A stretch of DNA of 64,000 nt from Niallia nealsonii (GTDB taxonomy: Bacteria; Bacillota; Bacilli; Bacillales; Cytobacillaceae), in NCBI RefSeq assembly GCF_002835805.1, contig NZ_PISE01000022.1:62001-126000 (forward strand). The letters run 5' to 3'. Shown here one piece after another: positions 1-10,253 of the stretch. The notes under the pieces were generated by a model. The model searched no databases and had not been told where the DNA came from. It was given only the letters and a program-made list of their open reading frames with translations. The position numbers and the translations under genes are program-made. Position 1 is the first letter of the stretch; each line of letters opens with the position of its first letter.

Positions 1-257
1 GCAGTAAGATTATTGAGGCATTGCGTGAATACAGAGCAGGCAGGGAGGAAGAGGCAGATCAGTTGATAGAACAGGCAGAATCTGATTTACATGCTGCTCA
101 TCAGATACATTTTAAGATGGTTCAGGAGGAAGCATCAGGAAATAAGGTGGAATTTGCATTGCTCCTCATGCATGCAGAAGATCATCTAATGTCTACTTTA
201 TCCATGAAGGAACTTGTAAAAGAACTATTAGAGATATTTAAAGAAAAAAAATTATAG
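1..257 (+). CDS. PTS lactose/cellobiose-type EIIA, 3' fragment
   Basis: The reading frame is open from the first bases of the window, so the N-terminus lies upstream; about 84 codons remain. The fragment has the helical PTS-IIA (Lac family) pattern, with an Ala/Glu-rich helix followed by a LLLMHAEDHLM segment. In this family the first His of that segment is the residue phosphorylated by HPr, and the Asp three residues later helps bind metal at the trimer interface. The protein passes phosphate from HPr to the EIIB of a cellobiose/chitobiose-type permease. It ends 25 bases before the EIIC gene, so the two are co-transcribed. No EIIB gene is inside the window; it is presumably upstream. Confidence 0.85.
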   Translation, partial: SKIIEALREYRAGREEEADQLIEQAESDLHAAHQIHFKMVQEEASGNKVEFALLLMHAEDHLMSTLSMKELVKELLEIFKEKKL

Positions 258-282
258 TTTAATAGGTCGGGAGGAAAACCGA

Positions 283-1581
283 GTGTTTGATAAATTAAGC
301 AGATATTTAATACCTATTGCAGGAAAATTGAATAATAATCGCTATTTAACTGTTTTGCGGGATGCATTTATGCTATCGTTCCCTTTAACCATTTTTGGTT
401 CGATTTTTGTTGTATTAACTAATTTGCCGTTTCTGAACAAGCTAATGAGCGATAGTGCAATTAGTTCTTTTCAATCCATGTTTGGAATCGCTTCATCTGC
501 AACAATGGGAATCATGTCCATATTTGTCGTATTTGGCATAGGATATTACTTATCCAGAAGTTATGAGGTAGAAGCAGTATTTGGTGGTGCTATTGCCCTT
601 GTTTCCTTTTTATTGCTTACACCATTTGTATTGCAGCCTGAACAAGGAGACATGGTAACGGGTGTTATTCCAGTTGATAGGCTGGGAGCAAAGGGTATGT
701 TCTTAGGAATGATTACAGCATTTATTGCTGCTGAAATATACCGAAAAGTTATTCAAAAAAATATAACGATTAAAATGCCTCCAGGTGTTCCGCCAGCTGT
801 GGCGAAATCATTTGCAGCATTGATTCCTGCATTAATTACTTTAACATTCTTTTTATTAGTAAATGTAATCGTTACTCAAGTGTTTAATACCAATATGCAT
901 GATGTTATTTATAAAGCAATCCAAGCTCCGCTAGTTGGACTGGGAAGCGGGATTATTCCAACATTAATCGCTATTTTCTTTATCCAAATCTTGTGGTTCT
1001 TTGGTCTTCATGGCCAAATTATTATTAACTCAGTAATGGACCCAATTTGGAATACATTGCAAGTGGAAAATTTGAATGCGTATACAAATGGAGAGCCAAT
1101 TCCGCATATTATTTCAAAACCATTTATGGAAATCTATACAGTCGGTATGGGTGGAACAGGCATGACATTAGCTGTTGTACTGGCAATCTTAGTTTTTATG
1201 AAGAGTAAGCAAATGAAGCAAGTAGCTAAACTTGGATTAGGACCTGGTTTGTTTAATGTAAATGAGCCGATTATTTTTGGATTGCCAATTGTAATGAATC
1301 CATTAATTGCTGTTCCTTGGATTATTTCTCCAATGATTGTTACTTTGGTTTCTTATTTCTCCATGGCTTCAGGTTTAGTGCCGCCTCCAACTGGAGTAAC
1401 GGTTCCATGGACAGTTCCGGTATTTATTAATGGGATGATGGCAACAAATTCAATTGCAGGAGGAATTTTACAACTTGTAAATATGGCTATTGTATTTGTT
1501 ATTTGGTTCCCATTCTTAAAAATTATTGATCGAGTTAATATGAAAAAAGAAGAAGAAGAAGAAGTAAACAAAGCTTCTTAA
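283..1581 (+). CDS. PTS cellobiose-family EIIC permease
   Basis: 432-residue polytopic membrane protein, the usual length of stand-alone CelB/LicC-type IIC subunits. It carries out translocation of a beta-glucoside, which is phosphorylated during import. The sequence shows about ten hydrophobic segments and the family motif NEPIIFGLPIVMNP near residues 327-340, part of the sugar-binding region. The GTG start at 283 is supported by GGGAGG eight bases upstream. The C-terminus is a short acidic run of Glu. It follows the EIIA fragment and precedes a GH1 6-phospho-beta-glucosidase, the standard order for cellobiose or other beta-glucoside operons. The exact sugar cannot be read from sequence. Confidence 0.9.
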   Translation: MFDKLSRYLIPIAGKLNNNRYLTVLRDAFMLSFPLTIFGSIFVVLTNLPFLNKLMSDSAISSFQSMFGIASSATMGIMSIFVVFGIGYYLSRSYEVEAVFGGAIALVSFLLLTPFVLQPEQGDMVTGVIPVDRLGAKGMFLGMITAFIAAEIYRKVIQKNITIKMPPGVPPAVAKSFAALIPALITLTFFLLVNVIVTQVFNTNMHDVIYKAIQAPLVGLGSGIIPTLIAIFFIQILWFFGLHGQIIINSVMDPIWNTLQVENLNAYTNGEPIPHIISKPFMEIYTVGMGGTGMTLAVVLAILVFMKSKQMKQVAKLGLGPGLFNVNEPIIFGLPIVMNPLIAVPWIISPMIVTLVSYFSMASGLVPPPTGVTVPWTVPVFINGMMATNSIAGGILQLVNMAIVFVIWFPFLKIIDRVNMKKEEEEEVNKAS

Positions 1582-1681
1582 ATGAGTATGGAGCGGGTAA
1601 ACCATGTGTTTATTCTTAGTACATGTTGCCTGCTTGTTTTTTGTAAATGAATATGCTTTTTAGATGGAAAGGAGAAATAAA

Positions 1682-3076
1682 ATGAGTGAATTACACTATA
1701 AATTTCCAAAAGGATTTTGGTGGGGATCAGCAGCCTCCGCTACACAAACAGAAGGAGCGGCAAATATAGATGGAAAAGGGGAAAATATTTGGGATTACTG
1801 GTATGAGCTACAACCAGAGCGTTTCTTTGACGGTGTGGGGCCAAAAAATACCTCTCAATTTTATTATAAATATAAAGAAGATATTAAATTAATGAAAGAA
1901 ATAGGTCATAATTCATTCCGTATGTCTATTTCTTGGTCCCGATTACTACCGAACGGCAGTGGCGAAATAAATGAAAAAGCTGTGCAATTTTATAATAATG
2001 TCATAGATGAATTTATTAAAAACGGAGTAGAGCCTTTTGTTGGTCTTTTTCATTTTGATATGCCAATGGAATTGCAAAAAATTGGCGGATGGGAAAACCG
2101 TAAAGTCGTATATGCATATGAAGCTTATGCAAAAGTTTGCTTTGAATTATTTGGAGATCGTGTTCAAAAATGGTTTACTCATAATGAACCGATTGTGCCT
2201 GTTGAAGGAGGATATTTGTATGATTTCCATTATCCTAATGAAGTAGATTTCAAAAAAGCTGTTCAAGTAGGCTACCATACGATATTAGCGAGCGCTAAAG
2301 CAATTAAAGCATATAAAGAACAAAAACAAAAAGGCAAAATTGGAATCGTCCTTAACTTGACGCCTTCATATCCAAGAAGCCAAAACCCTGCCGATGTTAA
2401 AGCTTCTGTACTGGCAGATGCTTTCTTTAACCGATCATTTTTAGATCCTTCTGTAAAAGGAGAATTTCCAAAGGAATTAGTCGAGATTTTACAAGAAGAG
2501 GGATATATGCCAACAATAGAAGATGGCGATTTAACGATTATTAAAAATAATACGGTAGATATTCTAGGTGTAAACTATTATCAGCCAAGACGAGTAAAAG
2601 CAAAAGAACATTTGCCAAATCCTGAAAGTCCATTTATGCCAGACCGCTATTTTGATAATTATATTATGCCTGGACGGAAAATGAACCCACATAGAGGCTG
2701 GGAAATTTACGAAAAAGGAATATATGATATTCTCGTAAATCTAAAAGAAAACTATGGGAATATAGAATGTTTTATTTCTGAAAATGGAATGGGTGTTGAG
2801 GGAGAAGAAAAATTTCGAGATGTAAATGGAATAATTCAAGACGATTATCGCATTGAGTTTATTCAAGATCATTTGAAATGGGTGCATCAAGCAATTCAAG
2901 AAGGCTCTAATGTGAAGGGCTATCATTTATGGACATTTATGGATAATTGGTCTTGGACAAATGCCTATAAAAACAGATATGGTTTTGTATCGGTTAATCT
3001 AAATCAAGATGGTGAACGCACAATTAAAAAAAGCGGACATTGGTTTAAGACGGTTGCCGAGAGTAATGGATTTTAA
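1682..3076 (+). CDS. GH1 6-phospho-beta-glucosidase
   Basis: 464-residue glycoside hydrolase family 1 enzyme predicted to hydrolyse the phosphorylated disaccharide delivered by the upstream PTS. The acid/base Glu is in THNEP at about residue 169 and the nucleophile Glu in ISENG at about residue 367. The N-terminal FPKGFWWGSAASATQTEG motif is typical of phospho-glycosidases. The start chosen is ATG 1682, because GGAG at 1671-1674 is seven bases upstream; a longer in-frame ATG at 1664 has no ribosome binding site. It is the last gene of the PTS operon, separated from EIIC by about 100 bases, and a hairpin terminator follows it. Aryl- or disaccharide specificity is unresolved. Confidence 0.9.
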   Translation: MSELHYKFPKGFWWGSAASATQTEGAANIDGKGENIWDYWYELQPERFFDGVGPKNTSQFYYKYKEDIKLMKEIGHNSFRMSISWSRLLPNGSGEINEKAVQFYNNVIDEFIKNGVEPFVGLFHFDMPMELQKIGGWENRKVVYAYEAYAKVCFELFGDRVQKWFTHNEPIVPVEGGYLYDFHYPNEVDFKKAVQVGYHTILASAKAIKAYKEQKQKGKIGIVLNLTPSYPRSQNPADVKASVLADAFFNRSFLDPSVKGEFPKELVEILQEEGYMPTIEDGDLTIIKNNTVDILGVNYYQPRRVKAKEHLPNPESPFMPDRYFDNYIMPGRKMNPHRGWEIYEKGIYDILVNLKENYGNIECFISENGMGVEGEEKFRDVNGIIQDDYRIEFIQDHLKWVHQAIQEGSNVKGYHLWTFMDNWSWTNAYKNRYGFVSVNLNQDGERTIKKSGHWFKTVAESNGF

Positions 3077-3097
3077 TCAACTAAATAAAATAAATTA

Positions 3098-3128
3098 GAA
3101 AGCGGCCTATTTAAAGCCGTTTTTTTTT
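3098..3128 (+). terminator. Rho-independent terminator after the PTS/GH1 operon
   Basis: AAAGCGGC pairs with GCCGTTTT (one G-U pair) around a short loop and is followed by a run of nine T. It lies 20 bases after the stop codon of the GH1 gene. Confidence 0.8.
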
Positions 3129-3399
3129 CTAGATTACTTAGGCAGATGTGAACCAATAGGCATTTTTTTGGAATAATTATTATTTCACTGTCTGTTCCTT
3201 CTGTGATAACAGTAGCACTATTAAATTTTAAAAATGAGAGTAGCAGTTATATAAAATACATACATAGAAAAGCATTTAGCCTAATAAGATTATTTAGTGC
3301 ATTTTAAAAAAGGAGGTGTTCATTCCATAATAAATTGTTGATTCCTTAAAGTGTATTTACTGTGAAAGTTCACTGCACGTAGAAAGGAGTGTGTTTCTT
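3129..3399. other. Intergenic leader before ABC exporter operon
   Basis: About 270 bases without a recognisable gene. An AAAGGAGGTG sequence at about 3310 looks like a ribosome binding site but is followed by no usable reading frame (the nearest frame stops after a few codons). A small palindrome GTGAAAGTTCAC at about 3361-3373 lies just before the ribosome binding site of the exporter and may be an operator. No clear leader peptide of the BmrB kind was found. Confidence 0.4.
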
Positions 3400-5148
3400 T
3401 TGCAAAGTTTACGATGGATTTGGGGATATTTATATCACTATTGGAGAAGATTATGTGTTGGATTAATAATGGCATTAATCGTTTCTGCTTTAAATATGGT
3501 TAATCCTTATTTAGCAGGAAAGATAATTGATAAAGTCATTTTGGGAGATCAAAACCATCTATTATGGATATTTCTAGGTATTATGATAGCAGGTACACTT
3601 ATTAGAACGATAGTTCGTTATAGCTATCAATTGGTTTTTGAAGGTTTATCCCAAAATGTAATTTTTAAGATGCGGGAACATATGTATGAACGGCTGCATC
3701 ATCTTGATTTTAGTTTTTATGATCGAACGAAAACAGGCGATATCATGGCAAAAATGACAGGTGATTTAGAAGCGGTTCGGCACTTTACCGCATGGACTGT
3801 CTACATGATTTTTGAAAACGTCGCCATTCTTCTTTTTGCTATTGGTTTTATGTTCTATATTCACCCGCCGCTTGCTTTTACATTATTGATTGTCACCCCA
3901 GTTATAGGTTATTTCGCTTTTCGATTAACTTCAGATGTTAAACCAACTTTTACAGAAATTAGAAACCAATTTGCTAAATTAAATTCAGTTGTACAAGAAA
4001 ATATTAGCGGAAATCGAATTGTAAAGGCATTTGCAAAAGAAAATTATGAGATAAAAAAATTTTCCATCGAAAATGATGGATTTAAGGAAAAAAACCTGCA
4101 GTCTTCTAAAATATGGGAAAAGTATTTACCTATACTTGATTCACTTGGTGGAGTACTAACTGTATTAATGATTTTTGGTGGAGGACTTATGGTAATTAAA
4201 GGAACCCTGACATTTGGGGAATTGGTTATGTTTAATTCGCTGATATGGGCTATCAGCAATCCAATGAAAATGGCCGGATGGCTTCTTAATGATGTCCAAC
4301 GTTTTATTGCTTCTGCTGAAAAAATAGAAGATTTATTAAAAACGAAATCAAAAATAATTAATATAAACCAGCCAGTTGCAGCAAAAATGACTGGGATGGT
4401 AGAGTTTCAACATGTTTCATTCAGCTATGGAGAGGAAGCAGTCTTAAAAGATATTCACTTCTCTGTAAAAGCAGGGGAAACGGTTGGAATTATTGGTCCA
4501 ACTGGTGCTGGAAAATCATCATTAGTGAATCTTATTAGCCGTTTTTATGATGCAGATGCTGGCGAGGTGTTAATAGGTGGCGTAAATGTGAAAAAATGGG
4601 ATATACAAAGACTCCGCAATGGCATGGCTACTGTTATGCAAGATATATTTTTATTCTCTGATACCATTGAAGGGAATATTGCATACGGCAATCCAGAGGC
4701 CTCGCTTGTGGCTGTGCAAAATGCTGCAAAAATGGCAGATGCACATAACTTTATTTCTAAATTGCCTGAAGGGTATGACACAGTGGTAGGAGAACGAGGG
4801 GTTGGTTTATCCGGCGGACAAAGGCAGAGAATTGCTTTAGCGAGAGCTTTATTAAAAGACCCTGCGATTCTTATATTAGATGATACAACATCCAGTTTAG
4901 ATATGGAAACGGAATATAAAATTCAAAATACGCTAAAATCACTGCAAAAAAGAAAAACAAGTTTTATCATTGCCCATCGAATTTCTTCTGTTAAAGATGC
5001 AGATATCATTTTAGTCATGAATAATGGAAAGATTATGGAAAGGGGAACACATAAAGAATTATTAAAGAAAAAAGGCTATTATTTTGACGTGTACATGAAT
5101 CAATATGGGAATTTTGAGAATAAGCAAATTGGTGAGGAAGTGATATAA
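3400..5148 (+). CDS. Heterodimeric ABC exporter, subunit 1 (degenerate ATP site)
   Basis: 582-residue half-transporter: an N-terminal type IV exporter membrane domain with about six helices, then a nucleotide-binding domain. Walker A GPTGAGKSS is at about residue 366, signature LSGGQRQR at about 470, and Walker B ends LILDD near 494. The catalytic Glu after Walker B is replaced by Asp, as in the degenerate-site subunit of heterodimeric exporters such as BmrC. The switch His (IIAHR) is kept. TTG 3400 is chosen because GGAG at 3386-3389 is ten bases upstream; the GTG at 3391 is too close. It abuts the next gene, which supplies the partner. Substrate is likely drugs, lipids or peptides, but unknown. 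Confidence 0.88.
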   Translation: MQSLRWIWGYLYHYWRRLCVGLIMALIVSALNMVNPYLAGKIIDKVILGDQNHLLWIFLGIMIAGTLIRTIVRYSYQLVFEGLSQNVIFKMREHMYERLHHLDFSFYDRTKTGDIMAKMTGDLEAVRHFTAWTVYMIFENVAILLFAIGFMFYIHPPLAFTLLIVTPVIGYFAFRLTSDVKPTFTEIRNQFAKLNSVVQENISGNRIVKAFAKENYEIKKFSIENDGFKEKNLQSSKIWEKYLPILDSLGGVLTVLMIFGGGLMVIKGTLTFGELVMFNSLIWAISNPMKMAGWLLNDVQRFIASAEKIEDLLKTKSKIININQPVAAKMTGMVEFQHVSFSYGEEAVLKDIHFSVKAGETVGIIGPTGAGKSSLVNLISRFYDADAGEVLIGGVNVKKWDIQRLRNGMATVMQDIFLFSDTIEGNIAYGNPEASLVAVQNAAKMADAHNFISKLPEGYDTVVGERGVGLSGGQRQRIALARALLKDPAILILDDTTSSLDMETEYKIQNTLKSLQKRKTSFIIAHRISSVKDADIILVMNNGKIMERGTHKELLKKKGYYFDVYMNQYGNFENKQIGEEVI

Positions 5149-6930
5149 ATGGCTCGGAATAAATTTGATGTTGATGAGGAATTAGAAACTCCTTTCAGCT
5201 ATAGCCATTTAAAAAGGCTCATGCAATATATTAAACCATATAAAAGAAAAATACTATTTACTATTTTCATTATGCTTTTGGCTAGTGCAGCTGGATTAAC
5301 AGGTCCATATTTAATTAAACATGCTATTGACTCAGCTATACCAAAAAAAGATATTGGAGAACTTTCTTTATTAGCAGGAATATATGTCATTGCACTGTTT
5401 TTAATTGCTGTTTGCATGAAGTATCGAATTAGGATGATGTCTGAAATTGGGCAAAGTGTGATACAGAATATCCGCAAAGATTTATTTACTCATATTCAGT
5501 CGCTATCTTTTTCCTTTTATGATAATAGGCCGCATGGAAAGATACTTGTAAGAATTGTCAATTATGTTAATTCACTCAGTGATCTTTTATCAAATGGAAT
5601 GATTAATTTAATTACAGATATATTTAGTCTTATTGTTATTATTGGATTTATGTTTGCTATTAATGCAAAGCTTGCTATTCTTGCAATGATTGGATTCCCA
5701 GTGCTTGCGGCAATCATTTTCTTGATTAAAAATGCTCAGCGAAAGGCATGGCAAGATTTAAGCAATAAGCAATCCAATATGAATGCCTATATACATGAAA
5801 GTATTAATGGCATAAAGGTAACACAGGCGTTTGCTCGAGAAGATGAAAATAAAAAGATTTTTATGGAAGTTTCAAAAGGATATAAAAACTCTTGGATGAA
5901 AGCTGTCCGTATCCAATTTTTGCTTTGGCCTTCGATTGAGAATATCTCTGTTCTTACTGTTTCTTTCATTTATATAGTAGGAATTTCGATGATAGGCCAA
6001 GGTGTTACAGTTGGGGCTTTAGTAGCGTTTATCGGGTATATTTGGATGTTTTGGACTCCCTTATCTAATATAGGGAATTTTTATAATGCCATCATTAACG
6101 CAATGGCATACTTGGAAAGAATTTTTGAAATGATGGATGAAAAACCAACAGTCATAAATAATCCTAATAGCCGTAAATTGCCCCTTGTTGATGGAAAGGT
6201 AGAATTTGAGCATGTTGATTTTGGCTATGAAGGAGCAGATAGAGTTTTAAAGGATATCGATTTTCAAGTAAATCCAGGGGAGACGATTGCTTTAGTCGGC
6301 GCTACTGGTTCTGGAAAAACATCTATCGTTAATTTGATTAGCCGTTTTTATGATTTAAACAGCGGCTATATAAAAATAGATGGGGTAGATATTCAATCTG
6401 TAACAATTCCATCTTTAAGAAAACAAATGGGAATTATGCTGCAAGATCCATTTATTTTTTCTGGATCTATTATGGATAATATTCGGTATGGACGCTTGGA
6501 TGCTACAGATAAGGAAGTGATGAATGCAGCAAAAGCTGTCCAGGCAGATTCCTTTATTGGAAGATTAAAAGAAGGGTATCAAACAGAAGTGAATGAGAGA
6601 GGAACAAGGTTATCGGCTGGGCAAAGACAATTAATTTCATTTGCCAGAACATTATTAGCAGATCCTCGCATACTCATCCTAGATGAAGCGACATCTTCTA
6701 TTGATACGGAAACAGAAATAGCGCTGCAAAAAGGGCTTGAATCTTTGCTTGCAGGCAGAACATCCTTTATTATTGCTCATCGGTTATCGACGATTCAAAA
6801 TGCATCACGGATTTTTTATATTGAAAAAGGAAGGATTATAGAAGAAGGCACTCATGAGGAATTGGTGAAAAGAAAAGGAGCTTATTGGAAATTATATAAA
6901 TCTCAATATGCAGCGCATGCGGCAGGTTAA
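5149..6930 (+). CDS. Heterodimeric ABC exporter, subunit 2 (canonical ATP site)
   Basis: 593-residue half-transporter starting directly after the stop codon of subunit 1. It has a membrane domain and a nucleotide-binding domain with Walker A GATGSGKTS at about residue 384, Walker B LILDEATSS near 510 with the catalytic Glu present, and switch motif IIAHRLST. Its signature is LSAGQ instead of LSGGQ. In the dimer this signature faces the Asp-bearing site of subunit 1, so one of the two ATP sites is degenerate on both faces, the pattern known for BmrCD and TM287/288. Expected role: export of hydrophobic compounds across the membrane. Paralogous to the pair at 51.7-55.2 kb. Confidence 0.88.
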   Translation: MARNKFDVDEELETPFSYSHLKRLMQYIKPYKRKILFTIFIMLLASAAGLTGPYLIKHAIDSAIPKKDIGELSLLAGIYVIALFLIAVCMKYRIRMMSEIGQSVIQNIRKDLFTHIQSLSFSFYDNRPHGKILVRIVNYVNSLSDLLSNGMINLITDIFSLIVIIGFMFAINAKLAILAMIGFPVLAAIIFLIKNAQRKAWQDLSNKQSNMNAYIHESINGIKVTQAFAREDENKKIFMEVSKGYKNSWMKAVRIQFLLWPSIENISVLTVSFIYIVGISMIGQGVTVGALVAFIGYIWMFWTPLSNIGNFYNAIINAMAYLERIFEMMDEKPTVINNPNSRKLPLVDGKVEFEHVDFGYEGADRVLKDIDFQVNPGETIALVGATGSGKTSIVNLISRFYDLNSGYIKIDGVDIQSVTIPSLRKQMGIMLQDPFIFSGSIMDNIRYGRLDATDKEVMNAAKAVQADSFIGRLKEGYQTEVNERGTRLSAGQRQLISFARTLLADPRILILDEATSSIDTETEIALQKGLESLLAGRTSFIIAHRLSTIQNASRIFYIEKGRIIEEGTHEELVKRKGAYWKLYKSQYAAHAAG

Positions 6931-6940
6931 ATATGATAAT

Positions 6941-6978
6941 AAACCTTTTATATGTATTTTCTTTTTAAGTAAAAAGTA

Positions 6979-6996
<18 letters not shown>
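6941..6996. repeat. 15-bp perfect inverted repeat
   Basis: The arm at 6941-6955 (AAACCTTTTATATGT) is exactly complementary to 6982-6996; a smaller nested repeat CTTTTT/AAAAAG lies between. It can act as terminator of the ABC operon, although no long T-run follows. Its right arm overlaps the -35 region of the next promoter, so a regulatory role is also possible. Confidence 0.6.
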
Positions 6997-8418
<1,422 letters not shown>

Positions 8419-8434
8419 TTACATAGTATGGTAG

Positions 8435-8466
8435 AAAGATGGCTCTTTAAAGGCCATCTTTTTTAT
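8435..8466 (+). terminator. Terminator after second GH1 gene
   Basis: AAAGATGGC (8435-8443) pairs with GCCATCTTT (8453-8461), followed by T residues. Repeat copy A begins inside the T-run, as expected for an element targeting TTTAT. Confidence 0.85.
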
Positions 8467-8566
8467 CGCGCATGCCCACCTTGACTTAAGGGATGATAAG
8501 CGAAAACGAGAAATCTAGGTGGATAGAAATTTGTTGAGTAAAAGCCTGATTGAAGTTTCACTTTAT
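8462..8566 (+). repeat. TTTAT/TTTCAC-ended short repeat, copy A
   Basis: One of six copies in the window. It starts TTTATCGCGCAT, carries the conserved core GAGAAATCTAGGTGG, and ends GATTGAAGTTTCACTTTAT. Compared with copies C and D it lacks the TTCAACTAACAATC hairpin segment, apparently deleted between two GATTG repeats. There are no terminal inverted repeats. No gene is encoded. Confidence 0.75.
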
Positions 8567-8719
8567 TATCAAAGTTATTATTTCTGCGATTTTATTGAAA
8601 AGTCTTATCACGCTCTTTTGATTTCCTAAAAGGTGATTTTTTCCTTTATAATAATAGTATGCTAGAAACTAGGATACAGCAGTTAGTGTCAATATCTATG
8701 ATGCAAAGGAGTGGTACAG

Positions 8720-9682
8720 GTGAAGCCGAAAGTATTTATCACAAGAAAATTGCCTAAGGAGATTATTTTGCAAATAGAAAGTCTATGCAGTATTAAAATG
8801 TGGCAGGAAGAGGATGTCCCAGTTCCTTATGAAGTATTAGAAAAGGAAATTAAAGAAGTGGATGGACTTTTCTGCCTGCTGACAGAAAGTATTGATAGAG
8901 CTTTAATGGAAAAAGCAAAAAATTTAAAAGTAATCAGCAATATGGCAGTTGGCTATAATAATATTGATATACAGGCAGCTGAGGATCTTGGGATTACCAT
9001 AACGAACACACCAGGCGTTTTAACAGAAACTACTGCAGATTTAACATTCGCGCTGCTTATGTCAACAGCACGAAGACTAGTAGAAGCAAGGGATTATTTG
9101 AAAAATGGAGAGTGGCAAACATGGTCCCCTATGCAATTGACTGGACAAGATGTTTTTGGAGCAACAATTGGCATTATTGGTATGGGGAGAATTGGCGCTT
9201 CATTGGCAAAAAGAGCCAAAGGTTTTGATATGAATATTTTATATTATAATCGCAGCCAAAAGTTAAATTTGGAGAAAGAGTTTGATATGCAATATGTAGA
9301 ATTAGAATACTTAATGAAGCAATCAGACTTTGTTTGCGTTATGACTCCATATACTAAAGAAACAGAAAATTTAATAACAGCAAAAGAACTAAAAATGATG
9401 AAAGAAACAGCGATACTTATTAATACAGCTAGAGGCGGTATTGTCAACGAAGCAGATTTATATCAGGCTTTATTAAAAAAACAAATCTGGGCAGCAGGTT
9501 TAGATGTTTTTGAAGAAGAGCCACTTTCATTAAATCATCCACTTTTATCCCTTAACAATGTAGTAGCTCTTCCTCATATTGGAAGTGCCAGTATCAATAC
9601 CCGCTTAAAAATGGCAACATTAGCTGCAGAAAATTTACTTGCAGCATTAAATAATCAAACGCCAAAGCATGTTGTAGTATAA
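8720..9682 (+). CDS. D-isomer-specific 2-hydroxyacid dehydrogenase (glyoxylate/hydroxypyruvate reductase type)
   Basis: 320-residue NAD(P)-dependent cytosolic dehydrogenase. The Rossmann motif GIIGMGRIGASLAKR is near residues 150-165. The catalytic triad is visible: Arg in NTARGGIVNE (about 237), Glu in EEEP (about 266) and His in LPHIGSAS (about 285). The family reduces 2-keto acids such as glyoxylate, hydroxypyruvate or 2-ketogluconate to D-hydroxy acids. GTG 8720 is chosen because AAGGAG lies eight bases upstream; GTG 8711 overlaps that site. It stands alone, with a hairpin downstream. A paralogue with a similar fold is at 47.6 kb. Substrate not determinable from sequence. Confidence 0.85.
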   Translation: MKPKVFITRKLPKEIILQIESLCSIKMWQEEDVPVPYEVLEKEIKEVDGLFCLLTESIDRALMEKAKNLKVISNMAVGYNNIDIQAAEDLGITITNTPGVLTETTADLTFALLMSTARRLVEARDYLKNGEWQTWSPMQLTGQDVFGATIGIIGMGRIGASLAKRAKGFDMNILYYNRSQKLNLEKEFDMQYVELEYLMKQSDFVCVMTPYTKETENLITAKELKMMKETAILINTARGGIVNEADLYQALLKKQIWAAGLDVFEEEPLSLNHPLLSLNNVVALPHIGSASINTRLKMATLAAENLLAALNNQTPKHVVV

Positions 9683-9688
9683 AAACAA

Positions 9689-9731
9689 GGAAAAGGAAAA
9701 TCTGATTTTACCTAGTTAAATTTCCTTTTCC
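9689..9731. terminator. Bidirectional hairpin between dehydrogenase and small ORF
   Basis: GGAAAAGGAAA (9689-9699) is complementary to TTTCCTTTTCC (9721-9731). Its right arm overlaps the last codons of the minus-strand small gene. Confidence 0.5.
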
Positions 9732-9847
9732 TCCTCTATTTCTTCTTCCGTTTGAAGTTTTGTATGCCATCCATACATTTCATTAATCTCTTTTGCAATC
9801 TTATCTAAAAACTCATCTGAAATGATTTCATTTTTTTCTGGATACAT
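9716..9847 (-). CDS. 43-residue acidic small protein, unknown
   Basis: Short minus-strand frame encoding MYPEKNEIISDEF... and ending in an acidic EEEIEEEKEI tail. The ATG is preceded by GGGAG at a suitable distance, and base use is coding-like (no internal stops, charged helix-like composition). It is not a family I recognise. It converges with the upstream dehydrogenase gene and shares its 3' hairpin. Many Bacillaceae genomes carry such small acidic proteins of unknown role; this could be a real gene or a chance frame with a good ribosome binding site. Confidence 0.45.
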   Translation of the reverse strand: MYPEKNEIISDEFLDKIAKEINEMYGWHTKLQTEEEIEEEKEI

Positions 9848-10200
9848 TATATTCTCCCTTCTTTTTCTTTTTATTATGGAAACATTGACTATTTTTATAC
9901 GATGAAAATGATTGTATAAGCTATAGAAATAAAGCTTGGTTTAAAAATGGCTGCATCAATAAATACGACCGGTGGAATGATGTTCGAGAAGCCAACTGAA
10001 TGAAGCCTAAACATTTTTGGACATGTGATGTGGAAGGATTTTACTAATGAGGTTAGGGGAAAATAAAAGTTTTTTCTACTTCTATTATACACAATTATAT
10101 TTGAAGTTATCCTAAATTTTCGGAATTATCTAATAAGAAATGCTAGAAAGATAACTATTTCCTAATATAGAGAAAATTAGAATCTTTATAGAAAAAACTA
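9848..10200. other. Intergenic region, no gene recognised
   Basis: About 350 bases. A short frame at about 9918-9991 reads IEIKLGLKMAASINTTGGMM and then stops; it has no start or upstream continuation and could be the last piece of a lost gene. Nothing else is supported. Confidence 0.3.
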
Positions 10201-10231
10201 TTTACATGCACGTTGCGTCAACCTTTATCAT
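10201..10231 (+). promoter_or_regulatory. MerR-type promoter with 19-bp spacer
   Basis: TTTACA (10201-10206) and TATCAT (10226-10231) are separated by 19 bases, the long spacer typical of promoters activated by MerR proteins. The spacer holds the sequence GCACGTTGCGTCAACC, likely the operator. This fits autoregulation of the MerR/TipA gene that follows. Confidence 0.55.
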
Positions 10232-10253
10232 GTAGTTATAAGGAGGTGAGGCA

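Noticed and set aside
3304-3360. Possible leader peptide before the ABC exporter (AAAGGAGGTG)
   Set aside because: The only frames after this site stop within a few codons or lack a start, so a BmrB-like attenuator is not supported.
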